The translations under genes and the position numbers were made by a program. From Sphagnum compactum (lineage: Eukaryota > Bryophyta > Sphagnopsida > Sphagnales): 64,000 bases of DNA. Each line of letters starts with the position of its first letter. Position 1 is the stretch's first letter. The DNA lies in NCBI GenBank assembly GCA_965153455.1, contig OZ234504.1, positions 10,168,001 to 10,232,000 on the forward strand, in the 5' to 3' direction. The notes under the pieces were generated by a model that worked only from the letters and a program-made list of their open reading frames with translations, was not told the DNA's origin and made no database searches. Below are positions 60,910 through 64,000 of the stretch, in pieces.

Positions 60910-63900
60910 ATGGGGCGGGGGCGAGGGCCCAACACGGCGGATTCGTTCATCGGCAGCCTCATTAGTCTCACTTCCAAGAGCGAGATTCGCTATGAGGGCA
61001 TCCTGTATACCGTTGACACCGATAATTTCAATATCGCACTGCAAAACGGTGTGTTGCTTGAACACTTTGGCAGTTGGAAACCCGTCTCACCTCCTGTGTA
61101 TTTTACGTGTCGAATTAGACGTGGGGCTTGCCTAGGTGGTGGGTGGGGTTAGCGGCCAAATGCTTGCTTGGGGTTAATGTCTCTTTCTTTCTGCTTTGGA
61201 TGGGTTGTTGAGCTGGGGTTTGAAGAAAGTTAGGGTTTCCGTCTCTTCTTTCTGTGTTGAAGTAATGGGTTGTGTACCACCATGCTATGTGGCTGAGATT
61301 GTTAGGGTTCTGGAAAGCATATGAGTAAGTGTGTAAGTGGCTTTGAAATGGCTCCTATTAGAGGCCTAGCTTTTGTACAAATTAGGGCTGGAAGTGGTCA
61401 TTTTGGGAGTCAGCAACCCAGTTTGGTTTTGGTTTCATGCGAGATTGGTTCTGGTCTTGGAGCATACTTGCATATGATATCGTAGATGTTATAAGATACC
61501 AAATTTGCTTTGAGTTGTGTGTCCCATTTGTGCACCATGCTTCAAACATCAGAGGATGGATGCTGAATCAATCCAGCAGGCAATGGTATGCAATGAGCTG
61601 CCTTACAAAGGACAATGCATCTTTCTGAAATATATGTCCCTTGAATTATTGCTGTATTTGTTTGATTTGGACCATTGTGTTAGAGGAGCTTAGACTTTGA
61701 TTGTTAAACAACTGTTTCGAAGGATGTGATTCTTGGCATCTGTCTTAGAATTAGGTTGATTAGCCGTGAAAGAGGACTGTTCACACCATAAGTTCAGACT
61801 CAGTCACCTTGTTGTGAGACAAATATAGGTACTTCTTTTTGTGCTTCTCTTCTTCCCAGTTCTCCAGCCATTGTCTGGAAGTCTTTCTTTGGCTTCAAGG
61901 AAAAGTGTTTTTTTCACCTTCTCCTGGCTTTTTTCAACATGAGTATGGAGATTTATTGATAGTCATGAGAGTTATGGGTGTACCTGGCAAGTCCTGTCAC
62001 AGAGACCATTGCCACTTTGTCTGGACTCTGTTTGGGGGAGTATATGTTTCTGATTACAAAGGAAAGTAGCAGAATGCAGTAGCAATACTACAGTCAACTA
62101 TCAAATGACGCTATCCGTTTGTTGGTTCATGCAGTCAGTTTTCAGTTTGTGTTGGGCTTGAATTTACTCAGTGGGGAGTAATGACAACTAGTGACTGCCA
62201 TTGATGATGATGGTGATGGTCTGGTACTCACCTAGTTATGACAGCACTCATTCTTGTTGTGTTTGATTTGGTTTGACCAGAACATACTCAACTTATGTCT
62301 GCTTTCCTTACATATCATCCTGGAGTGTCTTCTTTGCAATTACATTGTTATTTAGCTTCCATGCAGAATCTCTGGGGTAAATGTTGATAAAACTACTATG
62401 GTGTTGTAAGTCTTAAGATGGCCTTGAGGGATCTCCTGCCACTTGCAATGCATGTATGCCTCATGAGACATTAAAATTTGGCTAAAGGCAACATTATGCG
62501 GTCTGTTGGGAAGTAGGTGTTTGAGATGGACTTCCATGAATTTGCATCTCAATCTATTGATGTACTGACTCTTCATAGTGGCTTGCAGTGCGGTCATTTG
62601 GGACAGAGGGTCGTAAGAAGGATGGCCCCCAGATTCCAGCTAGTGATAAAATCTATGACTACATCATTTTCAGAGGTTCAGACATCAAGGTGGTTATTAG
62701 ACTTCAATTTCTTAAGTCACTGTGTTGCAGTTGAAGAGAATTTTTGGTGATTCAAAGGAATGAAGGTGTCGCTGCTTTTCTCTCTCAGGGCTAAAGCTTC
62801 ATAAGCAGGTATTTACCAGGTTAAATTTTCCAATAGGTGGTGACAGGCTTAGTTGTCAATATGGTCTGAGCAGGACTTACAAGTGAAGTCATCTCCGCAG
62901 CTGCAACCACCAACCCTGCCGCAGCCACCTACTGATCCTGCAATTATTTCACTTCAGGTTAGTTGCCACATGCTTGTCTGCTCTCATCCTCTTTTGAAGG
63001 CTTGATCTTCTATCCTTTATCTTGTTAGGTCTCTTGAGTGGTATCCAACATCATGTCTGAGTTTTCCAGTTGGTTTTGGAAATGCAACAGAAACTCAATA
63101 CAGATTTTTGTGTAATTGTTTACTTCAAGTTTTGAGCAGAATGTGTTATACTAATCTGTACCCACTGTCTGGAGCTGATGGAGTAATCGCAGCTAGTCAC
63201 TGCCATTGGTGATGAAGGTGATGGTCTGATACCTTGTGAGTAGGCTCACAAGTTTATGACCTAACTCATTCTTTTTGTGTTTGTTTCAGTTTGGCAGGTA
63301 CTGACACAATGATTACCTTCAAAGTGTTATGATGGAGTATTCTCTGCAATATGATAGATATTTCTGTTTAATTATGCTCCCAAGACAAGGTATCACCAAC
63401 TCCATCAGATACAGCATTAATATGTGCATTGTTGACTGTTTGTTCAAGCAGTCCCAGTCACAATACCTCCCACCATCCTCTCTTGGGTCATATGTTGGTG
63501 GGATACGCTCAGCAGGGTCATCTTCTGAGGCAAATGTGCCACCATATTCAGGATTGCCACCAGTGTACAGGGGTGGGATGCCATCTCTATACCCATCCCC
63601 TAGTTCATGGGGGACCCCTCCACCTCCACCACCAGGGCCAAATGGGACAGGCTTGGCAATGCCGCAGTACTGGCAAAGCTATTACCGTTCACCAAGTGCA
63701 CACTTGCAGCAGCAGCCCATGCCGCCACAACCACCACCATCACTGGCACCCCCATCTCTAAGCCAGCCACAGCCTATGCATATGCCCCAACAATTGCAAC
63801 CAGTAGCACGGCCTCCTGGACTGGTCAGTGTGTCCCCAGCAGTACCGGCTACTTCCACTGTCCAGCCACAGGCTCCTGATAATGTCTCTGGTATCAGTGT

Positions 63901-64000
63901 GTCAGTTCCAGCAGCTCTAACTGCTCCAATAACTCCAACAGCTCCAATGGCTCTGAGAGTGCCAGTAGTTCCAGCAGCTCCAGCAGCAGCATCAGCACCA
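60910..64000 (+). CDS. DCP5: DCP5 / LSM14-like mRNA decapping cofactor, 5' part of gene (cut by window end)
   Basis: Four exons join in phase. Exon 1 (60910-61048) starts at an ATG in good context (A at -3, G at +4) and encodes [20 protein letters not shown], the start of the LSm14 domain. Exon 2 (62589-62689) completes it with [20 protein letters not shown] and [14 protein letters not shown]. Exon 3 (62874-62957) is [20 protein letters not shown]...ISLQ. Exon 4 (from 63449 or 63452) is the Pro/Gln/Ser-rich linker with [16 protein letters not shown] and runs off the window, so the FDF/TFG C-terminal part is not visible. The family acts in cytoplasmic P-bodies, where it binds DCP1/DCP2 and RNA to repress translation and promote decapping. 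All visible splice sites are GT-AG and no lesion is seen, so this is the one apparently functional host gene. Purine-rich GAA/GGA tracts at 60771-60880 lie in the presumed leader. Confidence 0.93.

Overview
The window is nuclear DNA of a land plant, dominated by transposable elements. Evidence: a CACTA transposon with a plant TNP2-type transposase, a Ty3/gypsy chromovirus primed by initiator-methionine tRNA, a Helitron, CCCTAAA-type telomere-like repeats, fragments of a plant rhamnose-synthase (RHM) gene, and one apparently intact host gene for the mRNA-decapping cofactor DCP5/LSM14. A gene fragment that looks like the N-terminus of DNA-PKcs, a kinase that to my knowledge is missing from Arabidopsis and other flowering plants, hints at a fern, lycophyte, bryophyte or gymnosperm; this is inference.

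Layout. 11-4465: Helitron on the minus strand, with its 3' hairpin/CTAG end and a single Rep-helicase frame broken only by three stop codons. 4.5-9.2 kb: non-coding DNA with a 182-bp triplicate, a CpG-rich organelle-like stretch and dispersed repeats. 9244-48616: one CACTA element of about 39.4 kb, defined by perfect 14-bp terminal inverted repeats and a 3-bp target duplication (ACA/ACA). It holds, left to right: a complete four-exon E2 ubiquitin-conjugating-enzyme pseudogene; a nested chromovirus (12501-22104), itself carrying a nested 2657-bp solo LTR (17745-20401); a truncated RHM pseudogene; the decayed TNP2 transposase gene (minus); an acidic-protein exon; DNA-PKcs-like and GH3 glucosidase fragments; the divergently oriented second transposon gene (plus, 38.4-46.8 kb); and a subterminal array of about 105-bp units with telomere-like spacers and two perfect palindromes per unit. 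48.6-52.2 kb: a decayed integrase-core (D,D,E) gene. 52231: one unmatched second CACTA-type end. 53.1-59.8 kb: AT-rich DNA with mini-satellites. 60.9 kb to the end: DCP5, four exons visible, cut by the window edge.

How the parts relate. The CACTA's two transposon genes are transcribed outward from a central cargo region, and host-gene pieces keep their introns and splice sites, so they were acquired as genomic DNA and not as cDNA. Every mobile-element coding frame is broken, most often by TGA where the family has arginine, the signature expected from methyl-CpG decay. Two frames stand out as open: DCP5, and a 140-codon frame lying inside the solo LTR between that LTR's own TATA box and polyadenylation signal.
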